Counted from the first letter of the stretch, positions 34,828-46,730 are shown. The stretch is DNA of 64,000 nt from Selaginella moellendorffii (GCF_000143415.4 NW_003314261.1:3402880-3466879); one strand, 5' to 3'. The notes: a model not told the origin generated them from the sequence alone. Translations and numbers: made by a program.

Positions 34828-36048
34828 ATGGCGACCTCGGCTTGGACGATGCCGCATTCTTCGTCCTCGTCGCTGCGATGCGTCGTCGATGGCCTCCATC
34901 CCAAGAACAAGGTACATAGATTAGGCGCTGCTTGCCGGAGGAGCTTAGTTTTGGCGAGAGCGCGAGAAGAGAGACGAGGGCTTCTCTGTGAGCAGTGGGG
35001 TGTTGGAAGCTCTGGCCGTGAGTCGAGGCCGTCGGAGGCTGGATCGCTCCTCTTGGAGCCCGCGGGAGTGTTGCTCCAGCAGCGCATTGTATTCCTCGGA
35101 TCGCAGGTAGCGAAAGTTTTTACAAATTTTCATTCTCTTTGGACGTTTCTTTTGTTTTTGTTCTTGAAGGTGGATGATGTTTCTGCCGATCTTATCATCA
35201 GCCAGTTGCTCCTTCTCGACGCTAAAGATCCAACCAAGGATATCAAAATGTTTATCAACTCGCCCGGTGGCTCAGTTTCAGCTGGTAAGCTGCAAGAATT
35301 TTTTTTCGAGAGTTTGGTTCTCCTTCCATCTTCTGGCCAGAGTTTTGGTTCTCTTTTTATCTTCTGGCTAAGCATTTGACAGCTTCCAGGGATGGGAATT
35401 TATGATGCTATGAAGCTCTGCCGTGCGGACGTCTCAACTATTTGTTTCGGGCTAGCAGCGTCGATGGGGGCTTTTCTGCTGGCTTCTGGAACAAAAGGAA
35501 AGAGATATTGCATGCCAAATGCTCGTGTCATGATCCATCAACCACTGGGAGGTGCCGGCGGTGTGGTAAGTAAAGCTTCCTTTCTCTTAATTTTGAGACT
35601 TTTTTAGTCTTTTCGTCGCATGTCTGCTGAGACTTTATATTCGTGTCGCTTGTTAGGCAATCGACGTTGGGATACAAGTGAGAGAGATGATGTACCACAA
35701 AGCAAAGCTCAACAAAATCCTGTCTCGCCTAACTGGAAAGTCTGAAGAGCAGGTTGCTTGTATTAGACTTCTATTTGTTCAAATGCCTGAGACTGGAAGA
35801 TTTTTATTTTGCAGATTGAAGCTGATACGGACAGAGACTACTTCATGAATGCGTGGGAAGCAGTCGACTACGGCCTGGTGGATGGTGTTATTGACGACGG
35901 AAAGCCGGGGCTTGTAGCACCAATTGGCGAAGCAAAAGAGCCTCCAAAGACTCGAGTGTCTGACTTCTGGACTATAAAGGACGGCAAAAAGAACAGGCCT
36001 TCAGAGGACACACAAGCGGCTTCCGAGAAAGAGAAAGCGGCTGTCTAG
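34828..36048 (+). CDS. CLPP: Plastid Clp protease proteolytic subunit, nuclear encoded
   Basis: Serine protease subunit of the chloroplast Clp core complex. Five exons: 34828-35106, 35170-35284, 35390-35575, 35657-35752 and 35815-36048. The first exon encodes a Ser/Arg-rich transit-peptide-like N-terminus and [12 protein letters not shown], where the ClpP fold begins. Catalytic Ser lies in GLAASMGAF, His in [10 protein letters not shown], and Asp in the ADTDRDYF segment, so the triad is complete and this is a ClpP rather than an inactive ClpR. The C-terminal extension [17 protein letters not shown] resembles land-plant ClpP3/ClpP4 tails, closest to ClpP3 by my reading. An alternative splice donor inside exon 1 (after HPKNK) would shorten the transit region. 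Confidence 0.94.
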
Positions 36049-37002
36049 TCTAAGCTCGACGAAGGTATCTATCTATTCCTCTCTTTCACATTTTCGGCTC
36101 TTGGTCACCAAATACTTTTGTCTAACATTCAGTTTGTAGGTAGGGGCGCTGGAAAGACCGTAAAGGACATCACCGTCTTCCAAGTTAATGGCCGTATGAC
36201 AGCGTCACATGGTCCTTGAAGCATCTAATTAATTTTAAAAGCTGACGCTCTTAGTTTTTGTACTATGGCTGGTGTAGACGACGACGAGCTCATTCCACTG
36301 TCGAGAAAATGGTGTTGGGATTGGGAGAGATACCAATCCGTCCCGCGAGGGATCCTTTAATAAGTCAATCCTCGGCTCTTCAATGTGATGTATTCTATTT
36401 CTTCATCTCTCTTTTCGTATCTCTTAAGCTTGTCCTGTTTTTGTCAATGCTTTGCAGGGAATCCGCTCATCAAATGCATGTAACCTCTCGTTTTAGTGTC
36501 CGTCTTGTCTCTCAGAGACCATCCCCAGAACTACTTGCGACTTTCGTTGGCTGTCTTTATAAATGCGACCATGTTGACCTCTTCAATTCTGTCACCAACT
36601 ATAACTCGGAGAACGCAGCAGGATTATCCTCGTGACTAGCAGACGCTTCAAGCGGCTTGTATTGTTCCAGCTTTCTCCCGCTTGAGAAAGCTGGCCGCCG
36701 AAGTTACACGACGAAAGGTCTCTGTTTCTTCCTCGGCGAGAATATGCGGCGCCATTTATTGGGAGTAAGCTAAGTCTGGATTTGGTTTTACTAATCACTG
36801 TGAAAACACTTATAAAGACGACAGGTGTGCTGTGCGTGAACAATCCTGGCAGTCCTTCCTTTGGGCATTTCTCTTTGCGGACTCTGTGGAGAGAGCAAGA
36901 GGAAAGCAACTTGGTATGGGTCCTCTTTGATCCTCTCTGGTACACTTGGGGCGGCTTATTCCTTCGTTTTGCTGCCTCGGAGCGCTACTACCAGCACACT
37001 CT
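36049..37002. other. ClpP 3' flank and wax-gene 5' flank, no firm gene
   Basis: No complete gene seen. Short coding-like pieces occur near 36520-36640 (containing NYLRLSLAVFINA) and 36660-36770 (LRKLAAEVTRRKVS), with plausible splice-like borders but stops between them. They could be 5' UTR exons of the downstream gene or remnants of a lost one. The immediate upstream 100 bp should carry the wax gene's promoter or 5' UTR. Confidence 0.4.
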
Positions 37003-39709
37003 ATGGCTGCTGCAACGACTGCACCACTCTCGTCCTGGCCGTGGACGTTTCTCGGGAACTACAAGGTCCGTGCTTTAGTTTTTTGCCTTCTGCATATTTT
37101 TAGTGGTTGACTGAGTGATGATGGTTTTCTGTGCTTCTCTGTCCAGTATTGGATCTCGGTTCCCTTTGCGGCAAGAGCTCTGTATGCAAACTTCTACAAT
37201 GCTGCTTACAAGGACACAGATAACTGGTGCTTGCACATTTTTGTTCTGTGCCTGATTCGGTACCAAACATTTTTCTATGCCTCCCTGTTTCAACACTTAC
37301 ATGGGGTAGTCAAGAAGCACCGGGTCAGCGCCTTCAAGATCACATTCGAGCAACTGGATAGAGAGTTCCACTGGTAAGTCAAGATGGCGCTTGCTGCCTT
37401 TCTGTGCTGATTGTTCTTTGCTTGTATCCAGGGACAATTTTATCATTCTCCAGGGGCTGATTGCATTAGCAGCGCATTCGTGGGTACCTGGCTTCAGCAA
37501 TCTTCCCGTTTGGAACTACAAAGGATGGCTTTACGTTGTAATCTTCCACGCGTTGGTCACGGAGCCGTTGTACTACTGGATCCACCGCGCTTTCCACGAT
37601 GGCCACCTGTTCAAAAATTACCATTCTTTGCACCACGCTTCTGTGAACCCGGAAGTCGCCACAAGTACGTGAATTGTCCTGGCTTTATCCGTAGTGACCA
37701 CTTTTCTTTCAGCTGGTAACTCGACGTTCCTGGAGCACTTGGTACAGACTGGATTGATAGCTCTACCGCTGCTTGGAGCCGCTGTCATGGGAGCTGCGTC
37801 AATTTCTATGTTCTACTTCTACATCCTATCCTACGACGTGCTCAAGATGTATGGCCATTTCAACTGCGAAATTTTCCCGGAGTCACTTTTCCGAGCCTTT
37901 CCGCTGCTCAAGCTGGTGGTCTACACGCCGTCGTAAGTTTTCGCTACACCCTTTTTTATTTGGTGCCAAGCTGCATAAGAACTCCAATTTATGCATTTGT
38001 CGCGATGTGTTCTCTTTTTGCTTGACTCCGCTTTGCTTTTATGAAGTTTGGTGGGGGTGCGCCTTAACATCACTCCAGTTGCTGGAAGTCATCACGTGCT
38101 TTCATTTAGTGACCTTCATTGCATCCTTCTGGCGAGTTGCAAGCATATAGAATGCATTGGGCGGGCCTCGATTTGTTGAGACAGTAATTCTAATTCCCTT
38201 CGCGTTACTCTCTTTTCCAGGTATCATTCTCTTCACCACAGCAGTCTCAACTCCAACTTCTGCCTGTTCATGCCAGTTTATGATTATTTGGGGGGCACGA
38301 TGCATCCCAAGACAGAGGCTCTCTACACGGCACTTCGTAAAGGTTGGTGTGCTGTTTTTCTTAGATTTGATTTTGTCCACGGCGCCAAGATTTTTGAATG
38401 TTTGTTTTCATTCCCAGGTCGGAAAGAGGAGGTTCCTCAGTTTATATTTTTGGCGCACATAATTGACTTCATGTCAACGATGCACACGTCGTTTATTTTC
38501 AGGTCTCTGGCTGCCGAGCCTTTCGGGCCGAGATGGTTCTTGTGGCCACCTCTGATATTGACAGTCCCACCCATGTTTGCAATGTGGGCCTGGGGGAGAA
38601 CGATGGTCTACAGCGAGTACTTAGTTGGACGTGTCCATGCTCAAGTTAGAGTTATTCCTCGATATGGTTTCCATGTAAGCTTTTGAGTCCTCTTTGCAGT
38701 TTTTAGTGCTAATTGTTTTTTTTCTTCTTCTAGTTTTTCTTGCCGTTTGGTAAGAAGAGTATCAATGGATTCATTGAAGAAGCAATCCTGGAAGCCGATA
38801 GATCAGGTGTTAAGGTATTGAGCCTTGCTGCGCTTAACAAGGTATGATACGTCGTCTCTCTTCTTCAAGCATAGAAGCATTGGTTAATATATATTTGCAG
38901 AACGAGGAACTTAATGGAGGTGGTGTGCTCTTTTGGAAGAAATACACCAACTTGCGAGTAAAGATAGTCCACGGCAACACACTTACTGCTGCCGTGGTTA
39001 TCAACGAGCTCCGACCGGATGCGAAGGAAGTGTTTTTGACAGGATCAACGTCTAAGATCGGTCGCGCACTAGCTCTTTACCTTTGCAGGCGAGGAGTTAG
39101 AGTTCTGGTACTGTGGCAATTCACGTTTCTTTGTGCTGAATTTCTCGTTGGCATTGCAGATGCTTACGAATTCGAGGGAGCGTTACGAAGCAGTTGTGAA
39201 AGATGCCCCTGTCGAGTTCCAAAAGAACTTGGTGCAAGTTACCAAGTATCAAGCGGGACAAAACTGCAAGGTACTTCCGTACTTCGTTTCTTCTTACGAG
39301 GCTTTCTCATTCTTTTCTCAAAACAGACGTGGATCGTAGGAAAGTGGATCTTTGCCAAGGACCAAAGCTGGGCTCCTCCTGGTACCTTTTTTCACCAATT
39401 TGTCGTGCCACCGGTAGCAGAAATCCGGAAAGACGTTACTTACGGGAAGCTCTCAGGAATGTACTTGCCGAAGAACCATGAAGGCTTGCATTTCTGCGAG
39501 GTAAGAGCTTTTTTTGTTGAATCATCTCATCATCTCATTGTTTGTGACAGTTTACAATGCCTCGAGGCGTGGTTCATGCATGCCATGCCGGAGGACTACT
39601 CCACGCGTTGGAAGGCTGGGACCATCACGAGATTGGTTCCATCGATATAGAAAACATTGACAAGGTGTGGCAAGCAGCGCTCAGGCAAGGTTTTGCTCCT
39701 TACGTATAG
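37003..39709 (+). CDS. CER1/CER3 (GL1) family cuticular wax alkane-forming protein
   Basis: ER membrane protein of the CER1/CER3 family, which together convert very-long-chain acyl-CoA to alkanes for cuticular wax. Eleven exons from [14 protein letters not shown] to GFAPYV-stop. The N-terminal half is multispan and contains the fatty acid hydroxylase histidine clusters HRAFH, HSLHHAS and, across an intron, [10 protein letters not shown], so the di-iron ligands typical of active CER1 are present. The second half is the WAX2 C-terminal domain with a Rossmann-like [11 protein letters not shown] and the conserved end [22 protein letters not shown]1 and CER3 subfamilies are hard to separate by eye: the histidine clusters favour an active hydroxylase, while the GNSTFLEHL segment and C-terminus look more CER3-like. 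Confidence 0.92.
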
Positions 39710-39926
39710 GAGAAAGGAAATAAAACAAAAAGAAACAGAAAACGATTCATTGTGTCCGCCACCCGCCGCCGCCGCCGCTATCATCGCCGCCACCGCTACG
39801 ATTTGCTCGAAAAAGAGAGTGTACATTTTAAACTTTCTTTAAAGCAAAGAACGTTAATCAACACAATATCGTCCAGAAAGAATCAGCACTGCTAATTCTT
39901 CGATGGAAATCTTTAGAAGCTCCACA

Positions 39927-40804
39927 TTAGCTCGACAAAACTCCTCCGGAAAACTCCACCATCTGGTGATATAGATCGATTGACATTAGAGTTCTTCTAA
40001 ATCGCATAAAAGATGCAAACCTGTGGTGGAGGCAGTGACGAGACCCAGTCTGAGGCATGAGTAGGAAGAAGGCCCAGCGAGTTTAGCTGCAAGGAAAACA
40101 TTTGATCCTATCTTTTGTCTAAAAACTTGTGGAAAAACTTACCTTCCAGAGTCCCATTCCAAGAGCCACCAAATTCATGGCGATGAACAAGAGCTTGGGC
40201 ATTAGGACGTCCGTTCGAGCATCTTTGTATGGCTCGAAAACTGTGAAAGCAAAGAAAAGAGTCAGAAGAGAAATGGAGATGGCGATAGAAAACTTTGTGA
40301 CAACCTTTCCCGATTCCTTGAAGAGCACTGATGGGCTGCCAGAGAGCCGAGAATGTAATGCCAATGCTGAACAAATGGACCGTGTTCCCAGCCATCCACA
40401 TCATGAATCCCATCATAAAGAGATTCCGGAAAGGAGCTTGAGCGATTTCCCATGCTTTCTACACACACGAACACACAGTAAGATCACACAGTAAGAACAA
40501 AGAAAGAAAGAAAGCAAACAAAAACTCTAGCAGAAAAAACTCTAGAGAAGAAGAAAGAAGAAAAGAAATGTTACCTGTTGTTTCCACGATGCCTCGACCT
40601 TCTCCTTTTGCCTCGCAGCGCTAGCATCTTCCTGCGATCACGCCCCAAAATCCTTCTTTCAGGTCACACAAACCGCGAGATTTTTACACTCACAATCTCT
40701 GAAGAAGCGCCTCGTGAGTAGCCCGGCGGATCGGCGACTTCCCTGGACGACGTGCCATCGCCAAAATCAATCGCCCATTTCCGCGCCTTGCTGCCCCTCT
40801 CCAT
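39927..40804 (-). CDS. EMC4: ER membrane protein complex subunit 4
   Basis: Subunit of the EMC, which inserts tail-anchored and multipass proteins into the ER membrane. The minus-strand start at 40804 gives MERGSKARKWAIDFGDG. An exon containing AWEIAQAPFRNLFMMGFMMW and AGNTVHLFSIGIT follows, then FEPYKDAR and LLFIAMNLVALGMGLWK, then LNSLGLLPTHASDWVS, the signature of the family. The last exon encodes MVEFSGGVLSS-stop, matching the conserved MEFSGGG-type C-terminus of EMC4 proteins. Two membrane segments are visible, length is normal (about 180 residues), and exons are short with introns of roughly 55-95 bp. It starts head to head with the SET-MYND gene, with 86 bp between starts. Confidence 0.93.
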
Positions 40805-40890
40805 TGAGAGAGCTAGGGCAAATCGAAGAACTAGCCTAGAGTTTTGTGAAGTGTTTTAGGGGTTAGGGTTTTTTGGCCACCGGCGCAGCA
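40805..40890. promoter_or_regulatory. Compressed bidirectional start region with telo-box-like motif
   Basis: 86 bp between the divergent EMC4 and SET-MYND start codons. It contains GGGGTTAGGGTTTTTTGG at about 40859-40876, a telo-box-like sequence common near starts of plant housekeeping genes. Shared promoter by inference. Confidence 0.55.
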
Positions 40891-43032
40891 ATGGAGGATT
40901 CTCGTCCCGTGGAGGTCGCGACGCCGGCATCGGGCGATGCTACAGGTGCTCTGCTGCAAAATCTAGAGATTTCTGGGCAAGAGAAGCAGCAGCAGCAACC
41001 CGATGAGGCGGAGGCGAAGAATCGCAGGAGCAAGAACAAGAGCAAGAAGAAGAAGAAGAACTTCGTGCTGGAGCCTTCCTTTCCCTGGAAGGTAGCGACT
41101 GTGAAGAATCGGGGCCGCTGTGCCGTCGCGACGAGGTGAGTGGTTCTACGCATTTTTTCTATTTTCCTTTCGTTGTTTGTGAGTGAGTTTTTTTGGAACT
41201 CTCTCAGGGCGATCAAGGCTGGAGAGGTTGTCGTGGCGGAGCAGGCCATAGCATTTGTTCCTCGCGGGCAGTATCGCAAGGCAATCTGCCATGTCTGTGG
41301 CGTCAATGTTGCAGAGAATGGCCCAAAGTTCGAGTGCTCCGCGTGTAACTACACGATTTTCTGCGAGGTGAGCTTTTGATTCGCGATCGAGAGCCTTACA
41401 TTTGTTTGTTTCAGGAGTGCTACAAGCCTCCACAGGGATCACACGAGAATTACTGCGCTGTGTATAGAGAGATCGCCAGCATTGCCAGAGACGAAAACTG
41501 CGATGCTGATCTTTTAAGGTTGGTTTTCAACCTTGCATTGAAAAAGGCTGGCACGGCTCAGGCAAGATCGTCTTTTCTACAGTTGGAACTTTTAATCGAG
41601 ACTCTTCCATTTCAGAACTCGAAAGATGAAACTTGCACAGTAGACGGTGTGATACTCTCTTGTTTCAAAGACGCTCTGGGCTTGGAAACTCACAGGAGCA
41701 AAGCTCCATCCAGTTGGCTGGAGGCGGTCCGAAACGGATGCACCCGGCTGCACAAGATTGCTTGCGTGGGAAACGGTGGGAAACTAGCTCCTATATCGTG
41801 CAGTATAGGTAAATCGTTTCACATTCTCTATTCAATGCCTAACAGTTACGTTTCTTTCAACCACAGAAGAATTGGAAATGCTGGCCACTCTGATCAACAC
41901 CAATTCTCATGGTATGGGTGCACAGAATCTACAAAACACGCATGTGGCCCTCGGCCTATTTCCATATGTTTCTATTCTTAACCACTCTTGCCGGTAAGCT
42001 CTTGTTTTTATGAATTTTTTTTGGACTGAAACTGATGGTAATTTGTAGGCCAAACTGCTGTTTTGCTTCGGAAGGTTCTGTGATGTACGTGCGAGCAGTC
42101 CAAGATATTCCGAAGGGAGCTGAGGTGATCGCCGTTTTTATTCTGCGTTGATTTGGTCTAATCTAGTGCAGCAGCTTTGTCTTTCATACATTAACTTATA
42201 TGAGTCCCGCCGAGTACGTAAAACACTGTTGGTGGCAACAAAGCATTTCGACTGTACTTGTGACCGCTGCGTAGAGCCTCTGAACACATCCATTGACAGA
42301 TTTCTTGAGGTAAGCCTGGAATTTAAAATCCTTGTTTGCTAAAGATTATCCTGGCAGGGCTGTGTCTGCCATGTTAGAGGCTGCGGGGGAGTTTTTCTCA
42401 GAACGGCAGCTTTGCATGAAGATCAAGCGTCGTCAACTACGTGGGAATGTGATTTGTGTTCGCGGGTCCTGGATCCAGAGTCTATGAGGTTCAAGGATCC
42501 TCCTTGGGAAGTGATTGCCAAAGCCGAGGAGAGGCTTGTGGCTGCGGTTCGTATTTACAGCGAACGACGCTTCAAAGAGGCCCGGAAATTACTGGAAAGC
42601 TATCTATCTGAGTTCACGGGAAAGCTGGTATGGTGTTCATAAATCTTCGCAAACATAACTGCATTTTCTTTTCAGCACCCTCTTCACGTGTTCCTCTTCG
42701 ATGCTTTAACTCCACTTATGAACTGCTGCCGAGCGATGGGAGATGCTGAGGAAGGACTGCGCGTTTGTCGTCTCATATTGCAGTGCATGGAAAAGGTCCT
42801 ACCAGGTCCATCACTCGAGCTTGCGAACTTTTACTTTTGCCTGGGCGAAATGTACCTCGAGAAAGCACAGGCTTCGTCTCCAGTTATTGCAAAGAGATCA
42901 AACAAGCAGGTAAATGACTTTCGCTTTTATGTGGAGTCTACAATGTTTATTGGAATGCAGGCTCAGGAAGCTTTTCAACGTGTGAAGAGCATCAGAGGCG
43001 TTTGTCTAGGAAAACCAAGTTTGCCTTCGTGA
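40891..43032 (+). CDS. SET domain protein with MYND-type zinc finger (SMYD-like)
   Basis: Probable protein lysine methyltransferase of the SMYD class. The start at 40891 (MEDSRPVEVATP) is followed by a low-complexity Gln and Lys run (EKQQQQP, KKKKKNFV). The split SET domain then begins near KVATVKNRGRCAVATRAIKAGE, interrupted by the MYND finger (CHVCGVNV, CSACNYTIFCEECY, SHENYC). The catalytic SET half carries ILNHSCRPNC, and the substrate-tyrosine segment AELCLSYINLYESR, followed by the post-SET CTCDRC. A C-terminal helical region resembling TPR repeats (KEARKLLESYLSEF, CRLILQCMEKVLPGP) is typical of SMYD proteins. Nine or so exons; introns are 45-90 bp. The substrate cannot be predicted. 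Confidence 0.9.
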
Positions 43033-43207
43033 AGCGTAAGAAGATAGTATCGGCGGTGTTCTTTTCGGCAGAAATTTTATATATGTTTCTTTCTTCTAAT
43101 TCCTTGTTTTCGCAACGCTGCTGAAGCATCAACGAGTGGGTCCCGAAATTGATGAGCAGCTATTTGTTTAGTTGTGCAGGCATAAACAATAGCGATCGTG
43201 AAAGTGA

Positions 43208-43918
43208 TGAGACAGGCCTCTTATCTTAAGCTTAATCATTTCAAGATGCAAAGAGCCAGCTTTGGATTGGTAAGTTCATCATTTTCTTTCGAAAGTGACT
43301 CAAACTGAGACCGTGTTTCGCAGATTGGAGGCAAGTTGCCGGAAGTGCAAGACTTTAAGCTTAGAGCCGACATGCTGCGTATACGTAGTATGCAAGTGGA
43401 GAACATTGTTGGTGGTAAGGCACTCGTCTTTGAGTGCCAGTTAAGCTTTGAAATCGCGTGCACAGCTTTTTAAACTTTGTGGAGAAAAAAGGAGGAGCAT
43501 TAGAGATGTCGACCACTGTCTGTTTCTGAGGTACTAAGAAAAGCAAATTGTTTTTACAAAAGCTCGTGCTGACCAGATGTTCCACTTCCAGGTCTGCGGA
43601 AGATCTTCTTTTTGGCTCGCAGCCGGAATCGAATAGGTACTCCTTTTGTTTTTTTTTTTTTTTTCTCCAGCTGGAAGCTACTGACCAGAAGTGACGGATC
43701 CTTCTTCGTGTTCGTCTTCTTCTGGTGAAGAAAGCGCTGTTGGTTATACAGAACTGGCTGACACCTTGTATACACCACGCAACTGTCATTTCGCCCAGTC
43801 TTTGCTTCCTTCCTCCGTCGCGGATTCGGTTCTGCCTTGTTGGAACTCGATACATCCAACGAAGAAACTTGCAAGGTACGAAGACTTTCACTCCACCAGC
43901 ACCAGGATTGAGTTGTAA
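43208..43918 (+). other. Possible small plus-strand gene, unrecognised
   Basis: Exon-like pieces with good splice sites: one ending near 43269 (LKLNHFKMQRASFG), one at 43324-43413 (KLPEVQDFKLRADMLRIRSM), one at 43467-43530 (KLCGEKRRSIRDVDHC), one near 43593-43637 (GSQPESN), and a last open stretch to 43918 (SSCSSSSGEESAVGYTELAD). Reading phases do not all agree, so I cannot give a confident protein. The last piece would overlap the RING gene stop by about 30 bp, tail to tail. No family recognised. Confidence 0.3.
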
Positions 43919-44925
43919 CTGCCTTGCAGATCCGACGACTCCCCGACAACCGAGACCGCGTAAGACGCCGCTGACGACGTAGATGAGAACGAACACGACG
44001 CGGAAGGCGGCAGTGCGAGCAGAGGCGACGATGGCGAGAGCCTACCGAGCATTCGTCTCAAGTTCCTCCACCGGCGCTTGGCCGACAGAGACCCACCAGC
44101 CGAGGAAGAAGTCGACGGAGAACTAGACAGCGACTTGGAGGTGGCATTCTCGTCCAGATCCAAAACCAGTTGGACCACCTGAACCGATTGCTGCGGCTGG
44201 TGCTGGGAATCGCTATCGCCCGACGTAGAACTCGACGAGGAAGAGGAGCTAGAAGAAGATGGCGATGGTGTCGACGACGACGATGAAGGAACTAGATCCG
44301 TGGAAGAAGACGTTGGCGGAGAAGTGGTGGTGGCGACGAGATTTAGATCCGGAAGAAGCAGCAGCTCTGGGACGATGCTCTTGGGACATCCAGCGGAGTT
44401 GGAGCTGGACAGGAGGCTGGCACGGCACAGGGGACAAGTGGAGTGGCAATGTAGCCACATATCTATACACTCGGTGTGGAAGCTATGGCCGCATTTGGGG
44501 AGAGTCCGGCCATGATCGCCCTCCTGGAACTCGCACAGGCAGACCGCGCAGCAATCGAGCTTGATCTTGTCGCTCTCGCGGAAGACGAAGAGGGGGAGCG
44601 ACTGGATGATGGACTTGTCCACGCCTAGCGCCGGGGAATTGGAGAAGAAGAGGGGGTCCGCGGCCGCCGCCGCCTGGATCTGCTGCTGGATGGCTTGGAT
44701 CTGCTGGAGGTGGAGGAGGCGGCGGCGGCGCGCGGCGAATTGGGAGCTCTTCCAGAACCACTTGGCGTAGAGGTGGAGCGAGAGGATGAAGAGGATGACC
44801 GAGAAGAGGACGACAATGGCGGCAATCATGATCTTGATGTTCACCTGGTAGGGATTGGAGTCGCTGCTGCTGGCGATGGCGCTGGAGCTGCTGCCGCTGG
44901 GATCCATTGGCGATTCAACGCCCAT
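43888..44925 (-). CDS. ATL-type RING-H2 E3 ubiquitin ligase
   Basis: Intronless 345-residue membrane E3 ligase of the ARABIDOPSIS TOXICOS EN LEVADURA class. A short N-terminal segment is followed by one membrane helix (about residues 31-53, IMIAAIVVLFSVILFILSLH) and a basic region. The GLD-like motif LGVDKSIIQSLP precedes the RING-H2 (CCAVCLCEF, CGHSFHTECIDMWLHCHSTC, PLCR), with the ATL-typical Trp before the sixth metal ligand. The second half is low complexity, with long Ser runs (encoded by AGC/TCG-type repeats) and no domain. Single-exon structure is usual for ATLs. Expected at plasma or endomembranes, ubiquitinating unknown targets. Confidence 0.92.
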   Translation of the reverse strand: MGVESPMDPSGSSSSAIASSSDSNPYQVNIKIMIAAIVVLFSVILFILSLHLYAKWFWKSSQFAARRRRLLHLQQIQAIQQQIQAAAAADPLFFSNSPALGVDKSIIQSLPLFVFRESDKIKLDCCAVCLCEFQEGDHGRTLPKCGHSFHTECIDMWLHCHSTCPLCRASLLSSSNSAGCPKSIVPELLLLPDLNLVATTTSPPTSSSTDLVPSSSSSTPSPSSSSSSSSSSSTSGDSDSQHQPQQSVQVVQLVLDLDENATSKSLSSSPSTSSSAGGSLSAKRRWRNLRRMLGRLSPSSPLLALPPSASCSFSSTSSAASYAVSVVGESSDLQGSYNSILVLVE

Positions 44926-46586
44926 TTCTCTCTCCCTCTCGATCGATCGACCGCCAAATGGGAGAAATGGAAGAATGAGAGAGATTGGGAGAAAGGAGTC
45001 GACCTAAAATGTCACGACACAGAGCATTGGGCCAAAATTGTCAACTGGCATTTCCAAGGCCTCTCTCGTCCAAGTGTGTTGATTTCTTCGTCGCGGTGAC
45101 GGGCGGCCCTTCCAATGGCCGGCTCGTCTCGCCTGTCTCGCCCGTCGCGCCACCCACCTGACGGGCCCTGACGAGTCAACATTTCACCGTACGCGCGTGG
45201 TTCCCCTGGTGGCCCGGTGGAAAGAGCGCTGGGGTTTTAAAGGCCCACCGGATCGGCGGGAATATGCCCGCGGCACGACGGGCACGTGGACGGGGAAAGC
45301 GACGGGCCACACGCGTCCGTACAGGTGGTCAGGCCGTCACACACGAAAGGCGGGTGAAACAGTCAACATGCAGTTAATGTTATTCCTTCCTGGGGGGTGG
45401 AATTTGTAAAAATGGGTGGGTAACTAGTCAACGTGGAAGATTGTAGTAGTATAGAGCTGTGTCAGTGAAATAATGTTGGGGTACCATATAGCGAGAAAAT
45501 GGGACCATGGCTTTTATTTCTATTCCATTCACTGATATGGTTCTACAACGTCTTAGTAGCAGCGATATATTTCATGAAATCTATCAGGGCGAAAGGCCGA
45601 CAACAGGGAAGACTTTTTGATCAAAGAGATAAGATCTGGAAACCAACGAAACAAAGCAAGCGAGAGAAGCGTTTTAGTCAACAGAAAAAAAAGATCACGT
45701 ACTAGTTTGCGCTCCATTTTTTCTTGATCCACTGGCTTTACCGATCCATCCAGATCGCCGGCAGGAACTTTTTTCTTCGATCGATATATACGCACACTTT
45801 CGTTGTGCACTGCTCGTTTCCATCCATGGCGAATCTCTCTGTCCATGCCACAACGTGGTGGAGCATGGGGATGCTTTATGCTGCAGCTTTGGCCCAGTCC
45901 ACCACCAGGCAATTGTTTGAGTAGCTTCCTGGAGAAGAGAGGTGACCAAAAGATTTAAGAAACTACTTACTTTGCTCTTGCTCCATCAGTCTTCTGCATT
46001 TCTGGAAAGAGAGATAGCATGAAGATTTCGATTCAAACAGACAACTTACTTTACTGAGATCGCTTCACGCAAGGAACCGCACGAAGTGTTCTTTTCGCGA
46101 GACTTGGAACACGGCTCTACATTGACCAGCATCAAAAAACATTATAATGTCACAAGACACCGCTCATTGGAGCTTGCTCGCTTGCCTTGGTCGGTCGTGA
46201 AATCGGTCGGGAGCGGGAGAGAGGATGCAAGGTTCACCATTTCAATGCTCCATGCCACTTTTCTAGCGTAATTCTTTCACTGTAGGCAAAAATGGAAGAA
46301 AAAGGATAAGCATTAGAGCTATTAAATGCAGCCATTTACCGTCCACGTGGATGGAAATAGTCATTTTGTCTCAAACTCTCGGCCCCGATGCCTTCCTCAA
46401 CATGAGGAATATGTCCCATGTGGAATAATGAGCACTCAAGGGCCCAATATTCGCTTTGGCAGCACCTGTCATATAACACTTGGTGAGCCAGAGAATCAAG
46501 GGATATATAAGTGTATGAAGAAAAACAACCAGGAAGGAGGAGGAGAAGCAGAAGAGCCATCCATCCTTACCTCCGACTAACGTCCA
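44926..46586. other. Intergenic region with unresolved minus-strand open frames
   Basis: The first about 450 bp are GC-rich and would hold the RING gene promoter. On the minus strand, pieces near 46140-46045 (MLVNVEPCSKSREK), 46005-45975 and 45930-45660 (with WKRAVHNESVRIYRSKKK) have splice-like borders and could form a small gene. Two different frames are possible in the last piece and neither shows a domain. No microRNA or tRNA was recognised. Confidence 0.35.
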
Positions 46587-46730
46587 ATGCAGGGAGTCAA
46601 GACCCAGTCGGCAATTTGGCTTCGCGTTGCTTTTCCGTTGGCCTCACTGCTGGCGCTGCTTTTCGTGATCCACCAGCTGCCTCACAAGGTGCTCCTCCGC
46701 ACATTGATACTGCAGATCCTCCGAACTTAG
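46587..46730 (+). CDS. Candidate 47-residue single-pass membrane peptide
   Basis: Short open frame MQGVKTQSAIWLRVAFPLAS and on to a stop at 46730, with one strongly hydrophobic segment of about 18 residues flanked by basic residues. It lies about 250 bp upstream of the diterpene cyclase N-terminus on the same strand. It could be an upstream ORF of that transcript, an independent micropeptide, or chance. No family recognised. Confidence 0.25.
   Translation: MQGVKTQSAIWLRVAFPLASLLALLFVIHQLPHKVLLRTLILQILRT

Noticed and set aside
44259-44770. Plus-strand frames opposite the ATL RING gene
   Set aside because: Shadow of Ser-rich and RING coding sequence on the minus strand, no domain.
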